A DNA stretch of 64,000 nucleotides from Alteromonas lipotrueae (GTDB lineage Bacteria; Pseudomonadota; Gammaproteobacteria; Enterobacterales; Alteromonadaceae), in assembly GCF_019249215.1 (NCBI RefSeq), contig NZ_JAESDI010000003.1, positions 248,001 to 312,000 on the forward strand, in the 5' to 3' direction. A model generated the notes under the pieces. It had not been told where the DNA came from and made no database searches. It saw only the letters and a program-made list of their open reading frames with translations. Of this stretch, positions 9,872-19,647 are shown one piece after another. Each line of letters begins with the position of its first letter. Position 1 is the first letter of the stretch. The position numbers were made by a program, and so were the translations under genes.

Positions 9872-10452
9872 GGCGTTTTAGAATTCAGTGAGTGTGTTTT
9901 CTTCGACGCTTCATCTCGCATTTCATTTAGTGCTTTTTCAAAGTAAGGGCACCCCAATTCATTGGCTTTGGCAATATTGTGAGTGTAAATTTTCTCTGCA
10001 TCATCTTCGTTTTTCATATAGCGGGCAATATCTCGCTCGCGAATTAAATGCAGTAGAGGGTAGGGAGAGCGGTTGGTATAATTCGCTACGCTGTCTTTAG
10101 CTTCACCATCAAATTGATAGTCTGGGTGAAAACTGGCGAGTTGATAAACGCCACTGTACCCCCAATCAGATAGCATACGATCACATATCGCTAATACATC
10201 TAGGTAGTCGTCAAAGGAAGCTGTAGATGATGAAGGTGCGATGATAAGGGTAGTGGCAATATCGTCTTTCTCGTCTAATCGTTTACACTCATCGAAAAGC
10301 GAGGCAATAACATCGCCTGAATTCCCATTAACCACGACGCAGTGAATTTGGCCCGGTTGGCGTACAAAACCCGCAAAGGGGCAAAAGTTGTGGTTGATGA
10401 CAATGTCATCAACCCAACGCATAGTGGCTTCTATAAGATGTGTATCGTTCAC
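9865..10452 (-). CDS. DUF1415 family protein
   Basis: A 195-residue cytoplasmic protein without signal peptide or membrane segment. The N-terminal block WVDDIVINHNFCPFA matches the DUF1415 hallmark (W-x-x-x-V-I-x-x-N-x-CPFA), and SFHPDYQF and NRSPYPLLHLIRE are further conserved stretches. The family is common in gammaproteobacteria and its function is not established; the conserved Cys and His suggest a redox or metal site, which is my inference. It lies 9 bases downstream of folD on the same strand and is probably co-transcribed with it. Confidence 0.8.
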   Translation of the reverse strand: MNDTHLIEATMRWVDDIVINHNFCPFAGFVRQPGQIHCVVVNGNSGDVIASLFDECKRLDEKDDIATTLIIAPSSSTASFDDYLDVLAICDRMLSDWGYSGVYQLASFHPDYQFDGEAKDSVANYTNRSPYPLLHLIRERDIARYMKNEDDAEKIYTHNIAKANELGCPYFEKALNEMRDEASKKTHSLNSKTPK

Positions 10453-10461
10453 GATTTCAAC

Positions 10462-11316
10462 TTAAGAGTGGTATTTTACGTAAGCTTCTAGGGTGTTTTC
10501 TATTAAGCTGGCCACTGTCATTGGGCCCACACCGCCAGGCACAGGGGTAATCCATCCAGCACGTTGTTTAGCAGGCTCAAAATCTACGTCGCCAACTAAC
10601 GAACCGTCACTCACACGGTTAATACCTACATCAATAACAATAGCACCATGCTTAATCCAGTCACCAGGAATAAAGTTTGGTTTACCTACCGCGACCACAA
10701 GAAGGTCTGCACGACTTACATGAGCTTTTAAATCTTGTGTGAATTTATGACAGGTAGTAACAGTGCAACCGGCAAGTAAAAGCTCTAAGCTCATTGGTCG
10801 GCCTACGATGTTTGATGCACCCACGATAACTGCATCTAACCCTTTAACGGGGCGCTTAGTGGCCTCAATCATGGTCATGATACCTTTCGGAGTACACGGG
10901 CGAAGCGCGGGGATACGTTGTGCCAATCTTCCTATGTTATAAGGATGAAAGCCATCTACATCTTTATGCGGGTGAATGCGCTCTAACACTTTTTCTGCAT
11001 TTAAACCGGCGGGTAGGGGCAGCTGTACTAAGATACCGTCTATTTCTTTGTCGTCATTTAATTGATCAACAAGTGCTAACAGTTCGCTTTCTGTTGTATC
11101 AGCGGGTAAATCAAAGGAACGAGATACAAAGCCAACTTCATCACACGCTTTACGCTTGTTAGAAACATAGACTTGAGAGGCAGCATCGCTACCGACTAAC
11201 ACAACGGCTAATCCAGGTTGACGTTTCTTTGCATCAATAAGTGAATCGACATAGGAAGCAACATGCTGGCGTACTTGTTTGGCAATTAATTTGCCGTCAA
11301 TTAAATGAGCTGTCAT
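10462..11316 (-). CDS. folD: Bifunctional methylene-THF dehydrogenase / methenyl-THF cyclohydrolase
   Basis: A 284-residue FolD (E. coli 288). It interconverts 5,10-methylene-, 5,10-methenyl- and 10-formyl-tetrahydrofolate with NADP, supplying one-carbon units for purine and formyl-Met-tRNA synthesis. Signatures are [14 protein letters not shown] with the catalytic Lys, [10 protein letters not shown], the Rossmann stretch [13 protein letters not shown], and [14 protein letters not shown] near the end. ATG start at 11316. It appears to lead a two-gene unit with the DUF1415 gene. Confidence 0.97.
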   Translation of the reverse strand: MTAHLIDGKLIAKQVRQHVASYVDSLIDAKKRQPGLAVVLVGSDAASQVYVSNKRKACDEVGFVSRSFDLPADTTESELLALVDQLNDDKEIDGILVQLPLPAGLNAEKVLERIHPHKDVDGFHPYNIGRLAQRIPALRPCTPKGIMTMIEATKRPVKGLDAVIVGASNIVGRPMSLELLLAGCTVTTCHKFTQDLKAHVSRADLLVVAVGKPNFIPGDWIKHGAIVIDVGINRVSDGSLVGDVDFEPAKQRAGWITPVPGGVGPMTVASLIENTLEAYVKYHS

Positions 11317-11620
11317 AGAAGTGATTATAATGTGTGGTCATTAAGTGCTAATTATTGTTTCATAAAACAGCATGTGGCGACCAGTAGAAACACACAAATA
11401 GTGTAAATCGCAAAAAATTTTGAATAAATGGCAACTACATAAGGTAAATTTCGATAAATAATGAAATTGTTTATCGTAGGGACATAAGTGTTCTACCTCT
11501 AGGTTTGTATTTAATGGTCGGTCTATTGGATAGAATCAGTTTGAAAAATACCCAAAGTGCTCAAAAAAGCACATTTATGCGCGGTTTGTGAGCGGTTGAA
11601 TATTTTATTTAAAAAAGTGT
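11317..11620. other. Intergenic region between folD and the tRNA operon
   Basis: About 300 AT-rich bases between divergent units. It must hold the folD promoter on the minus strand. I see only a 7-base-pair inverted repeat (CGATAAA 11452-11458 with TTTATCG 11470-11476) and a small GTGCT/AGCAC hairpin near 11560. No open frame here looks like a gene. Confidence 0.5.
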
Positions 11621-11649
11621 TTGACGAGGTGGGGTCTTGTCAGTAATAT
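11621..11649 (+). promoter_or_regulatory. Sigma70 promoter of the tRNA operon
   Basis: TTGACG (11621-11626), a 17-base spacer, and TAATAT (11644-11649). The bases just downstream (CGCACCCCG) form the GC-rich discriminator typical of stringently controlled stable-RNA promoters. The first tRNA starts about 48 bases after the likely start site. Confidence 0.85.
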
Positions 11650-11703
11650 TCGCACCCCGTAACGGCACAGACGCAAATTGCTTCAAACGTATCGTTACAC
11701 AGT

Positions 11704-11780
11704 CGGTGAGTGGCGCAGCTTGGTAGCGCACTTGTTTTGGGTACAAGGGGTCGTAGGTTCAAATCCTATCTCACCGACCA
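11704..11780 (+). tRNA. tRNA-Pro(TGG), first copy
   Basis: A 77-base cloverleaf with encoded CCA. The acceptor CGGTGAG pairs with CTCACCG, the anticodon stem CTTGT/ACAAG encloses TTTGGGT with anticodon TGG, and the T-loop is GTAGG-TTCAAAT-CCTAT. It is identical to the copy at 12226. Confidence 0.97.
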
Positions 11781-11805
11781 TTTTTTGCAAGCGAAGATTC
11801 GCCGA

Positions 11806-11882
<77 letters not shown>

Positions 11883-11978
11883 TGCGAGTCAGGTAGGACC
11901 TGATTCGGATTAGTCGAATCTTTAAAGGTAAACATGTACTATCAATTCAACATGTTTATTTATTGCAAGCACCTCAGT

Positions 11979-12055
11979 GGTGGGCGTAGCTCAGTTGGTA
12001 GAGCCCCGGATTGTGATTCCGGTTGTCGTGGGTTCGAGCCCCATCGTCCACCCCA
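11979..12055 (+). tRNA. tRNA-His(GTG)
   Basis: The acceptor GTGGGCG (from 11980) pairs with CGTCCAC with one G-T pair. The encoded G at 11979 is the G-1 that pairs with C73 and is the HisRS identity element. The anticodon stem CCGGA/TCCGG encloses GTG. CCA is encoded. Confidence 0.96.
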
Positions 12056-12062
12056 CTTTTTC

Positions 12063-12147
12063 GCGGGAGTGGTGGAATTGGTAGACACGCTGGATTTAGG
12101 TTCCAGTGCTTCACGGCGTGAGAGTTCAAGTCTCTCCTTCCGCACCA
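12063..12147 (+). tRNA. tRNA-Leu(TAG)
   Basis: An 85-base class II tRNA with a long variable arm (GCTTCACGGC region). The acceptor GCGGGAG pairs with CTTCCGC, the anticodon stem CTGGA/TCCAG has loop TTTAGGT with anticodon TAG, and CCA is encoded. Confidence 0.96.
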
Positions 12148-12225
12148 TGTTTTAGGCTTTTTTCACAAAAGCTGTTTAAAGCGCTGTTGTAAGTGCTTTT
12201 TAAGTGTTTTGTTAAGTATTATTGT

Positions 12226-12302
12226 CGGTGAGTGGCGCAGCTTGGTAGCGCACTTGTTTTGGGTACAAGGGGTCGTAGGTTCAAATCCTATCTCACCGAC
12301 CA
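12226..12302 (+). tRNA. tRNA-Pro(TGG), second copy
   Basis: Identical over all 77 bases to the gene at 11704. The order Arg-His-Leu-Pro matches the E. coli argX-hisR-leuT-proM operon, so this is the ancestral position and the upstream Pro gene is the extra one. No clear intrinsic terminator follows. Confidence 0.97.
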
Positions 12303-12612
12303 TTTACTCTATCCTCGTTATATTTTCCTTATTAATTTCCTTATTTCTATCCGTTTGCACACTTATCATTCAAAAGCGTGTTACAAACTTGTGTTTCCCT
12401 CTCGACTCTCGTTCTCTGCGACTGTATACTACGGCGTCTTTTTTTAACTCGTATGTTTGTAACAAATACGCGATTAACACAGTATTGTGTGGTGTTTTGT
12501 TAGTGCAAACGTCGGAAACGACCTCTACCCCGGTGTGATATGCCATTTAGGCACGACGGGAGAGGGGATTGAGAACAAAGCGCTTAAATAGGCGTAAAGT
12601 TGAGGTAATATA
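12303..12612. other. Intergenic region between the tRNA operon and tig
   Basis: About 310 bases. A TATACT hexamer at 12425-12430 lacks a good -35 box, and I could not place the tig promoter with confidence. The ribosome site GAGGT at 12602-12606 sits 6 bases before the tig ATG. The open frame that runs from the second tRNA-Pro into this region is an artefact of the tRNA sequence. Confidence 0.45.
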
Positions 12613-13917
12613 ATGCAAGTTTCAGTCGAGACGACCCAGGGTTTAGAACGCCGTCTTACTATCACCGTTCCAGCTGACGCTATTGATTCAGCTGTTAAAT
12701 CTCGCCTACAGCAATTGGCGAAAACGCAACGAATCAACGGTTTCCGCCCAGGCAAGGTACCAGTAAGCGTAATCAAAAAGCGTTTCGGCCAAGCAGTGCG
12801 TCAAGAAATTGCTGGTGATGTAATGCAGCAAAACTTCTATCAGGCTATCGTTCAAGAAAAAATTCAACCAGCTGGTATGCCTAATTTCGAATTGACTAAA
12901 GATGAAGATGGTCAGGATTTGGAATTTGTTGCTTCTTTTGAAGTGTATCCAGAAGTAGAAGTTAAAGGCATCAACGATATTGAAATCGAAAAGCCAGTAG
13001 TAGAAATTACTGACGAAGATCTTGATAACATGATGGTAACGCTACAGAAGCAGCACGCTTCTTGGAAAGAAGTTAAACGTAAAGCGAAGAAAGACGATAA
13101 AGTTGTTATCGATTTCGTTGGCTCTATCGACGGTGAAGAATTTGAAGGCGGAAAAGCTGAAGATTTCGAACTTGAACTAGGTCAAGATCGCATGATCCCA
13201 GGTTTCGAAAAGCCACTAGTTGGCGCGAAAGCGGGCGAAGAAGTAACAGTAGAAGTTGCTTTCCCTGAGGATTACCACGCAGAAAACCTTAAAGGTAAAG
13301 ACGCGGTATTCCAAGTAACAGTGAAAAAAGTAGAAGGCCAGTCACTTCCTAAAGTTGACGAAGAGTTTGCTACTTTGTTCGGTGTTCAGGAAGGTGGTGT
13401 TGACGCGCTTAAAGCTGAAGTTCGTAAGAACATGCAGCGCGAGCTAGATCAAACACTTAAAACTCAGGTTAAAGAAGACGTTATTGCTAAATTGGTTGAC
13501 GCTAATGAGCTTGATATTCCTCAAGCACTTATCGACCAAGAAGTTAATGCTTTACGTGAACAAGCTAAACAGCGTTTCAGCCAACAGGGCGGTGGTCAAA
13601 ACCTTCCTGAGTTGCCTGCTGAATTATTTACTGATAATGCCAAGCGTCGTGTTTCAATTGGGCTATTATTAGGTGAAGTAATTAAGCAAAACGAACTTAA
13701 AGCTGACGAAGCAAAAGTAAACGAGATGATCGAAACTGCTGCTTCAGCGTATGAAGACCCTCAAGAAGTTGTAGAATACTACAACAACAACCAAGAGCTT
13801 ATGCAGCAAATGCAAAATGTTGCATTAGAAGAGCAGGCGGTTGAGTGGGTACTTGAGCAAGCTAAAGTTACCGAAGTAACTAAAGCTTTTGACGAGGTTA
13901 TGAACAAACAGGCGTAA
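12613..13917 (+). CDS. tig: Trigger factor
   Basis: A 434-residue ribosome-associated chaperone and prolyl isomerase (E. coli 432). The N-terminal ribosome-binding domain has the signature GFRPGKVP at about residues 45-52. The FKBP-type PPIase domain covers about 155-245 ([20 protein letters not shown]), and the helical chaperone domain runs to the C-terminus. It binds at the tunnel exit and holds nascent chains. The order tig-clpP-clpX-lon-hupB-ppiD is as in E. coli. A terminator separates it from clpP. Confidence 0.98.
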   Translation: MQVSVETTQGLERRLTITVPADAIDSAVKSRLQQLAKTQRINGFRPGKVPVSVIKKRFGQAVRQEIAGDVMQQNFYQAIVQEKIQPAGMPNFELTKDEDGQDLEFVASFEVYPEVEVKGINDIEIEKPVVEITDEDLDNMMVTLQKQHASWKEVKRKAKKDDKVVIDFVGSIDGEEFEGGKAEDFELELGQDRMIPGFEKPLVGAKAGEEVTVEVAFPEDYHAENLKGKDAVFQVTVKKVEGQSLPKVDEEFATLFGVQEGGVDALKAEVRKNMQRELDQTLKTQVKEDVIAKLVDANELDIPQALIDQEVNALREQAKQRFSQQGGGQNLPELPAELFTDNAKRRVSIGLLLGEVIKQNELKADEAKVNEMIETAASAYEDPQEVVEYYNNNQELMQQMQNVALEEQAVEWVLEQAKVTEVTKAFDEVMNKQA

Positions 13918-13958
13918 TTTTTTACTGTCTGATTGACTTCACCTGTCAGCAACTGCTT

Positions 13959-13990
13959 AAATGCTCGGAGCCTTCCGAGCATTTTTGTTT
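13959..13990 (+). terminator. Intrinsic terminator after tig
   Basis: ATGCTCGGA (13961-13969) pairs with TCCGAGCAT (13974-13982) over a 4-base loop, extended by AA/TT and followed by TTTTGTTTTT. It ends 26 bases before the clpP start, so clpP needs read-through or a promoter overlapping this region. Confidence 0.88.
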
Positions 13991-14015
13991 TTAACGCTAG
14001 ATAATCAAGGTAGCT

Positions 14016-14645
14016 ATGACTAATACCCCATTTGATCCAATGAATGCACTTGTTCCAATGGTAGTTGAACAAACTTCCAAAGGTGAACGTTCGTACGACA
14101 TCTATTCTCGTCTACTAAAAGAAAATGTTATTTTCTTAGTAGGGCAGGTAGAAGACCACATGGCCAACCTGATTGTGGCTCAAATGCTATTTTTGGAAGC
14201 TGAAAATCCAGAAAAAGACATTTTTCTTTATATCAATTCACCTGGTGGTTCTGTAACTGCGGGTATGGCAATTTATGACACCATGAATTTCATCAAGCCA
14301 GACGTAAGCACGGTATGTGTAGGTCAAGCGGCTAGCATGGGTGCATTTTTGTTGTCTGGTGGTGCTAAAGGTAAGCGTTACTGTTTACCAAACTCTCGTG
14401 TGATGATTCACCAACCTTTAGGTGGTTTCCAAGGTCAAGCATCAGATTTTGAAATTCATGCGAAAGAAATCCTGTCTATTAAAGAGAAGTTGAACCGCCT
14501 AATGGCGCAACACACGGGACAAGATTACGAGAAAGTTGCCCACGATACTGATCGTGACAACTTCCTTAGTGCAACTGAAGCCAAAGAATACGGCTTGATC
14601 GACCAAGTTATGACAAATCGATCTGACGCGGCTGTAACTAAGTAG
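14016..14645 (+). CDS. clpP: ATP-dependent Clp protease proteolytic subunit
   Basis: A 209-residue serine peptidase that forms the tetradecameric ClpP barrel. The catalytic triad is visible: Ser107 in [10 protein letters not shown], His132 in [10 protein letters not shown], and Asp181, with the same spacing as E. coli. A short N-terminal propeptide is expected, as in E. coli. ClpX, encoded 78 bases downstream, is its unfoldase partner. Confidence 0.98.
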   Translation: MTNTPFDPMNALVPMVVEQTSKGERSYDIYSRLLKENVIFLVGQVEDHMANLIVAQMLFLEAENPEKDIFLYINSPGGSVTAGMAIYDTMNFIKPDVSTVCVGQAASMGAFLLSGGAKGKRYCLPNSRVMIHQPLGGFQGQASDFEIHAKEILSIKEKLNRLMAQHTGQDYEKVAHDTDRDNFLSATEAKEYGLIDQVMTNRSDAAVTK

Positions 14646-14723
14646 TATAGTTATATATAGTAGACCTGAACTAGTGCTAGGCACGATTTGGTTTTCGGTT
14701 CAGGCAAGGCAGAGGCAATTGTA

Positions 14724-16001
14724 ATGAGTGATAAACAAAGCGGTGACGGTGATAACAAGTTACTGTACTGCTCGTTTTGTGGCAAAAGCCAACACGAAGT
14801 AAGAAAGTTAATAGCAGGCCCGTCGGTGTTTATTTGCGACGAGTGTGTTGAGTTATGTAACGATATCATTCGCGAAGAAATCAAGGAAATCGCGCCTAAG
14901 CAAAAGCAGGATGCTTTACCAAAGCCAAATGAAATCCATGCACACTTAGATGACTACGTTATTGGTCAAGAGCATGCCAAAAAAGTATTGTCTGTAGCGG
15001 TATATAACCACTACAAACGTTTACGTAATGGTGATGTGCACGATGGTGTGGAACTTGGTAAAAGTAACATCCTACTTATCGGGCCAACGGGTAGTGGTAA
15101 AACATTACTAGCGGAAACCCTTGCACGTTTGCTAGACGTTCCGTTCACAATGGCAGATGCAACCACATTAACCGAAGCTGGTTATGTGGGTGAGGATGTT
15201 GAAAACATCATTCAAAAGCTTCTGCAAAAATGTGATTACGATGTAGAAAAAGCCCAACGCGGTATTGTTTACATTGATGAAATTGATAAAATTTCGCGTA
15301 AATCAGATAACCCATCTATTACCCGTGATGTATCGGGTGAAGGTGTACAGCAAGCATTGCTTAAGCTTATTGAAGGTACTGTTGCTTCCGTTCCTCCGCA
15401 AGGTGGCCGTAAGCATCCACAGCAAGAATTTTTGCAGGTAGATACCTCTAAGATTCTCTTTATCTGTGGTGGTGCGTTCGCAGGACTTGATAAGGTTATT
15501 GAACAACGTGCACAAAAGGGCACGGGTATTGGATTCGGTGCGGCTGTTAAGTCTAAATCTGAAAACACCGCGCAAATAAGCGAGTTGTTCAAGCAAGTAG
15601 AGCCACAAGACTTGGTTAAATACGGATTAATTCCTGAATTTATCGGTCGTCTACCTGTGGTGACTAGCCTTGAAGAATTGAATGAAGAAGCCTTGATTCA
15701 AATTCTTAAAGAGCCTAAGAATGCGATTACGAAGCAGTACTCAGCATTATTTGATATGGAAGATGTGGAACTTGAGTTCCGTGACGACGCACTGCATGCT
15801 ATCGCTAAAAAGGCGATGGATCGTAAAACTGGTGCCCGTGGTCTTCGTTCAATTGTTGAAGCAGTTCTGCTTGATACCATGTACGAATTACCGTCTGCGG
15901 TAGACGTAAGCAAAGTAGTTATTGATGAAACCGTCATTCGCGGCGAATCAAAACCTATTTTAATTTACGACAACACAGATAAAAAAGCAGCTTCTGAGTA
16001 G
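14724..16001 (+). CDS. clpX: ATP-dependent Clp protease ATP-binding subunit ClpX
   Basis: A 425-residue AAA+ unfoldase (E. coli 424). The N-terminal zinc-binding domain has CSFC and CDEC pairs. The Walker A is GPTGSGKT, Walker B is [10 protein letters not shown], the pore loop is GYVG, the RKH loop is GGRKHP, and the ClpP-docking IGF loop is in [11 protein letters not shown] chose ATG 14724 ([20 protein letters not shown]) over an in-frame upstream ATG at 14688, because AGAGG lies 8 bases before it and the family begins MTDK/MSDK. A strong terminator follows. Confidence 0.98.
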   Translation: MSDKQSGDGDNKLLYCSFCGKSQHEVRKLIAGPSVFICDECVELCNDIIREEIKEIAPKQKQDALPKPNEIHAHLDDYVIGQEHAKKVLSVAVYNHYKRLRNGDVHDGVELGKSNILLIGPTGSGKTLLAETLARLLDVPFTMADATTLTEAGYVGEDVENIIQKLLQKCDYDVEKAQRGIVYIDEIDKISRKSDNPSITRDVSGEGVQQALLKLIEGTVASVPPQGGRKHPQQEFLQVDTSKILFICGGAFAGLDKVIEQRAQKGTGIGFGAAVKSKSENTAQISELFKQVEPQDLVKYGLIPEFIGRLPVVTSLEELNEEALIQILKEPKNAITKQYSALFDMEDVELEFRDDALHAIAKKAMDRKTGARGLRSIVEAVLLDTMYELPSAVDVSKVVIDETVIRGESKPILIYDNTDKKAASE

Positions 16002-16016
16002 GCCGTTTTACTTTCT

Positions 16017-16044
16017 AAAAAAGGTCCTTCGGGGCCTTTTTTGT
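16017..16044 (+). terminator. Intrinsic terminator after clpX
   Basis: AAGGTCC (16021-16027) pairs with GGGCCTT (16032-16038) across a TTCG tetraloop, preceded by A residues and followed by a T-run. Confidence 0.92.
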
Positions 16045-16371
16045 TTTCTAGCAGCACATAAATATTTTCTGCGTTAGGTTTTGTTAACCTCGAGCTTACT
16101 TTCACCCCTAACCCACCCTTAACCTCAGTATTCGAGATCATTCACTTCAAAGCCATAAAAATAATACTCAAATATTACGCTTTTCTGTATGGCTAAAATT
16201 AGCGTTTTTCGCCTTTCAAAAAACAACTTGCTGGTTATTTAAGCAAACAAACCCGTTTAACCTATCCTTTCTGATAGATTCGGCAACAAACTATTGCCAT
16301 ACGGTCTAAAATCGATAATGGTAAAGAAAAGCAGGGAAAGCAGCGAATTTACGTACATTAAGAATGTTTTA
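16045..16371. other. Leader region between clpX and the lon promoter
   Basis: About 330 AT-rich bases upstream of the heat-shock promoter. An AGCCATA (16151-16157) / TATGGCT (16188-16194) inverted repeat is present. I see no gene. The length leaves room for additional vegetative promoter elements that I could not identify. Confidence 0.4.
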
Positions 16372-16399
16372 TTTGAACTTTGCGCTAGCATCCCCATAT
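16372..16399 (+). promoter_or_regulatory. Sigma32 (RpoH) heat-shock promoter of lon
   Basis: TTTGAA (16372-16377), a 14-base spacer, and CCCCATAT (16392-16399). The -10 element matches the RpoH consensus CCCCATnT exactly and the -35 differs by one base from CTTGAA. The implied 5' leader is about 25 bases. This fits the known heat-shock control of lon in E. coli. Confidence 0.85.
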
Positions 16400-16431
16400 C
16401 AATCGACAATGCTAACTAATAGAGAACACGT

Positions 16432-18786
16432 ATGACAGTTGAGCGAGAAAATCGCATTGAAATTCCTGTGCTTGCCTTAAGGGACGTGGTTGTTTATCCG
16501 CATATGGTCATACCCTTATTCGTAGGGCGAGAAAAATCGATCCGTTGTCTTGAAGCGGCAATGGAAAACGAGAAACAGATTTTCTTAGTAGCCCAGAAAG
16601 ACGCCGGTGTGGATGAACCTGATGCCGATGACATTTATACCGTTGGTACTATTGCCACTATTCTTCAACTTTTAAAACTTCCTGACGGCACGGTAAAAGT
16701 GTTAGTTGAAGGGAGTGTGCGTGGTGAAGTTGAAGGTTACGAGCAATCAGAACCTTTCTTTGTTGCTAACGTAAGTAAAATTGAAGACGGTGCTATTGAT
16801 GAGAGCGAGCAAGAAGTGCTTATACGCTCTGCGGTTTCACAGTTTGAAGGTTACGTTAAGCTAAACAAGAAAATACCGCCTGAGGTACTTACTTCGCTAA
16901 ATGGTATTGAAGATGCTGCACGCTTAGCAGATACCATGGCTGCGCACATGCCGCTTAAACTCACCGAAAAACAAAAAGTGCTAGAAATGAAAGGGGTGAA
17001 TGAACGCCTTGAGTATTTAATGGCCTTGATGGAAGGTGAAATCGATTTGCTACAGGTTGAGAAGAAAATTCGCACCCGTGTTAAAAAGCAAATGGAAAAA
17101 AGCCAGCGTGAGTACTATTTGAATGAGCAAATGAAAGCGATTCAAAAAGAGCTCGGCGAGCTTGATGATGCACCAGATGAATTTGAGGCGTTAGCGAAGA
17201 AAATCGAAGACGCCAAAATGCCACAAGAAGCGTTAGATAAAGCTAAGTCTGAGCTGCAAAAGCTTAAGATGATGTCGCCCATGTCGGCGGAAGCTACCGT
17301 ATTGCGCAGCTACATTGAGTGGCTAACCAATGTACCGTGGAATAAGCGGTCACCGGTGAAAAAAGATTTATCTCGCGCTGAAGTGGTTTTAAATGAAGAC
17401 CATTACGGTTTAGAGAAAGTCAAAGAGCGCATCTTAGAATACCTCGCGGTGCAACAGCGTGTTAAAAAGCTGAAAGGACCCATCTTGTGCCTTGTAGGGC
17501 CTCCTGGTGTAGGTAAAACCTCTTTGGGCCAATCGGTTGCGAAAGCGACAGGGCGAAAGTATGTACGTATGGCATTGGGCGGCGTGCGTGATGAAGCTGA
17601 GATTCGTGGGCACAGACGTACCTACATCGGTTCGCTACCCGGTAAACTAGTGCAAAAAATGGCAAAAGTAGGGGTGAAAAACCCACTCTTCTTATTAGAT
17701 GAAATTGATAAGATGTCTTCTGATATGCGGGGCGACCCAGCATCTGCGTTACTAGAAGTGCTTGACCCAGAACAGAACAACAGTTTCAGTGACCACTATT
17801 TAGAAGTGGATTACGATTTATCTGATGTGATGTTTGTAGCAACCTCAAATAGCATGAATATTCCAGGCCCGCTACTTGATCGTATGGAAGTTATTCGTCT
17901 TTCTGGTTATACCGAAGACGAGAAGCTAAACATCGCAACACGTCACTTAATCAGTAAGCAAATGGAACGTAACGGACTTAAGTCTAAAGAGCTTGAGATT
18001 ACCGAATCTGCCATTATCGGCATGATTCGTTACTACACCCGTGAAGCAGGCGTTCGTAGCTTAGAACGTGAAATTTCTAAGGTATGTCGTAAAGCCGTTA
18101 AAGATATCTTGCTGACTAAGAGCAAAGATAAAGTGTCAGTGACTCAAGACAATCTTAAAGATTACTTAGGTGTACAACGCTTCGATTACGGTAAAGCAGA
18201 TAAAGATAACCAAATTGGCCAAGTTACCGGATTAGCGTGGACACAGGTAGGCGGTGATTTACTTACTATTGAAACCACCTCAGTGCCAGGTAAAGGCAAG
18301 ATGACATCAACCGGTTCGCTTGGTGATGTTATGCAGGAATCTATCAAAGCTGCAATGACGGTTGTGCGTAGTCGCGCTGAAAAGCTTCGTATTAACGAAG
18401 ATTTTTATGAAAAACGCGATATTCACGTGCATGTGCCTGAAGGTGCTACACCTAAAGATGGCCCAAGTGCGGGTATCGCAATGTGTACAGCTTTAGTGTC
18501 ATCGTTAACAGGTAACCCTGTTAAATGTGATGTGGCCATGACCGGTGAAATAACACTGCGTGGTGAAGTGTTGGCCATTGGTGGTTTGAAAGAAAAGCTA
18601 CTAGCCGCACACCGTGGTGGAATTAAAACGGTGGTTATTCCAGCAGAAAATGAACGTGATTTGGAAGAAATTCCAGAAAACGTGAAAAAAGATTTATCAA
18701 TTCACCCTGTAAAGTGGATTGATGATGTGCTTGATATTGCACTTCAAGAGCCAGTAGAGTCTTTTGAGGTTGCAACTAAAAGCTAA
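16432..18786 (+). CDS. lon: ATP-dependent Lon protease
   Basis: A 784-residue cytoplasmic AAA+ serine protease, the same length as E. coli Lon. An N-terminal LON substrate-binding domain (about 10-205) and a coiled-coil region precede the AAA+ module with Walker [10 protein letters not shown] and Walker [11 protein letters not shown]. The C-terminal protease domain carries the Ser-Lys dyad: Ser679 in [10 protein letters not shown], and the Lys in GGLKEKLL at about 722. It degrades misfolded proteins and regulators. ATG at 16432 is preceded by AGAGA. It is a single unit with its own heat-shock promoter. Confidence 0.99.
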   Translation: MTVERENRIEIPVLALRDVVVYPHMVIPLFVGREKSIRCLEAAMENEKQIFLVAQKDAGVDEPDADDIYTVGTIATILQLLKLPDGTVKVLVEGSVRGEVEGYEQSEPFFVANVSKIEDGAIDESEQEVLIRSAVSQFEGYVKLNKKIPPEVLTSLNGIEDAARLADTMAAHMPLKLTEKQKVLEMKGVNERLEYLMALMEGEIDLLQVEKKIRTRVKKQMEKSQREYYLNEQMKAIQKELGELDDAPDEFEALAKKIEDAKMPQEALDKAKSELQKLKMMSPMSAEATVLRSYIEWLTNVPWNKRSPVKKDLSRAEVVLNEDHYGLEKVKERILEYLAVQQRVKKLKGPILCLVGPPGVGKTSLGQSVAKATGRKYVRMALGGVRDEAEIRGHRRTYIGSLPGKLVQKMAKVGVKNPLFLLDEIDKMSSDMRGDPASALLEVLDPEQNNSFSDHYLEVDYDLSDVMFVATSNSMNIPGPLLDRMEVIRLSGYTEDEKLNIATRHLISKQMERNGLKSKELEITESAIIGMIRYYTREAGVRSLEREISKVCRKAVKDILLTKSKDKVSVTQDNLKDYLGVQRFDYGKADKDNQIGQVTGLAWTQVGGDLLTIETTSVPGKGKMTSTGSLGDVMQESIKAAMTVVRSRAEKLRINEDFYEKRDIHVHVPEGATPKDGPSAGIAMCTALVSSLTGNPVKCDVAMTGEITLRGEVLAIGGLKEKLLAAHRGGIKTVVIPAENERDLEEIPENVKKDLSIHPVKWIDDVLDIALQEPVESFEVATKS

Positions 18787-19003
18787 AATGGTTGGCTGCA
18801 TGTCCTAATTTTAAAGGCTTGCAGCCTTAAATTTGCAATAATTGATTAAAAAGTGTGCATACCTTCGCCAATTCGCCTATTTTTTTCAAAATAGGGCTTT
18901 CTTGTCGCAAGAGTTGTGTTACCTTTAATTTGTATTCGCTTGAAGCCTTGCCACAAAAGGGATTGCAGCGATTCAATAAAAGTTAATTAATTGTGACAGA
19001 TGC
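18787..19003. other. Intergenic region between lon and the hupB promoter
   Basis: A weak hairpin is present: CCTATTTT (18876-18883) pairs with AAAATAGG (18888-18895). It is followed by GCTTTCTT rather than a clean T-run and may be the lon terminator. Nothing else is recognisable. Confidence 0.4.
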
Positions 19004-19032
19004 TTGATGTTCAGAATCAAGCTTGCTATAAC
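19004..19032 (+). promoter_or_regulatory. Sigma70 promoter of hupB with overlapping inverted repeat
   Basis: TTGATG (19004-19009), a 17-base spacer, and TATAAC (19027-19032). A 7-base-pair inverted repeat, GCTTGAT (19002-19008) and ATCAAGC (19016-19022), covers the -35 box and spacer and could be an operator. Confidence 0.8.
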
Positions 19033-19089
19033 GTTCAATCAAATCGTTTTGGACAAACAGTATAATAACAATCGAAGGGGATCATAATA

Positions 19090-19362
19090 GTGAACAAGTC
19101 TCAACTTATCGACCAAATTGCTGCTGGCGCAGATATTTCAAAAGCAGCTGCCGGCCGCGCTCTAGATGCATTCACTGACTCAGTAACTGCAGCACTTAAA
19201 GACGGTGACCAAGTGGCACTAGTCGGTTTCGGTACTTTCTCAGTACGTGAGCGCTCTGCTCGTAGTGGTCGTAATCCACAAACTGGTGAGACTATTCAGA
19301 TTTCAGCGGCGAAAGTTCCATCTTTCAAAGCTGGTAAAGCTCTGAAAGACGCTTGTAACTAA
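19090..19362 (+). CDS. hupB: DNA-binding protein HU-beta
   Basis: A 90-residue HU subunit. It begins with the standard amphipathic helices ([20 protein letters not shown]) and has the DNA-bending beta arm with GRNPQTGE, including the intercalating proline. It compacts and bends DNA as a dimer. The start is GTG at 19090 with AAGGGG 9 bases before. I call it hupB rather than hupA from the lon-hupB-ppiD order, which is conserved in gammaproteobacteria. It has its own promoter and a strong terminator. Confidence 0.97.
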   Translation: MNKSQLIDQIAAGADISKAAAGRALDAFTDSVTAALKDGDQVALVGFGTFSVRERSARSGRNPQTGETIQISAAKVPSFKAGKALKDACN

Positions 19363-19376
19363 GCAAAACTTGCAAG

Positions 19377-19412
19377 AAAAAGGCGATGGCTTATGCCATC
19401 GCCTTTTTTATT
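19377..19412 (+). terminator. Intrinsic terminator after hupB
   Basis: A perfect 14-base-pair stem, AAAAAGGCGATGGC (19377-19390) with its complement (19395-19408), closes a TTAT loop and runs into a T-tract. Confidence 0.95.
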
Positions 19413-19647
19413 TGTAACGCCGAATTTATCATTTCCCACTATTTTCTTTATCTCACCTATAGCGCGACAGTGCATTGCGCATCACGCTGCGGTTTTATTG
19501 GACAATAGAAGGATTAGTTTTTGTTAAGCCGTTTATCTTCACAGGTATTAGGTTATAATCACCGCTTATTTTTTGCCATGATGTTAGCGTAGGCATTATC
19601 CAACGCTAAAGGGCAAGTGTAGTAAGCAACGGAGTTGAAGAACAATC

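Noticed and set aside
14688..14723. Upstream start for clpX giving 12 extra residues
   Set aside because: No ribosome site; the conserved N-terminus begins at 14724.
15269..15608. Minus-strand frames of about 100 codons inside clpX, and similar frames inside lon, ileS, tig and other genes
   Set aside because: They lie wholly within well-supported genes on the other strand or in another frame, show no family features and no ribosome sites.
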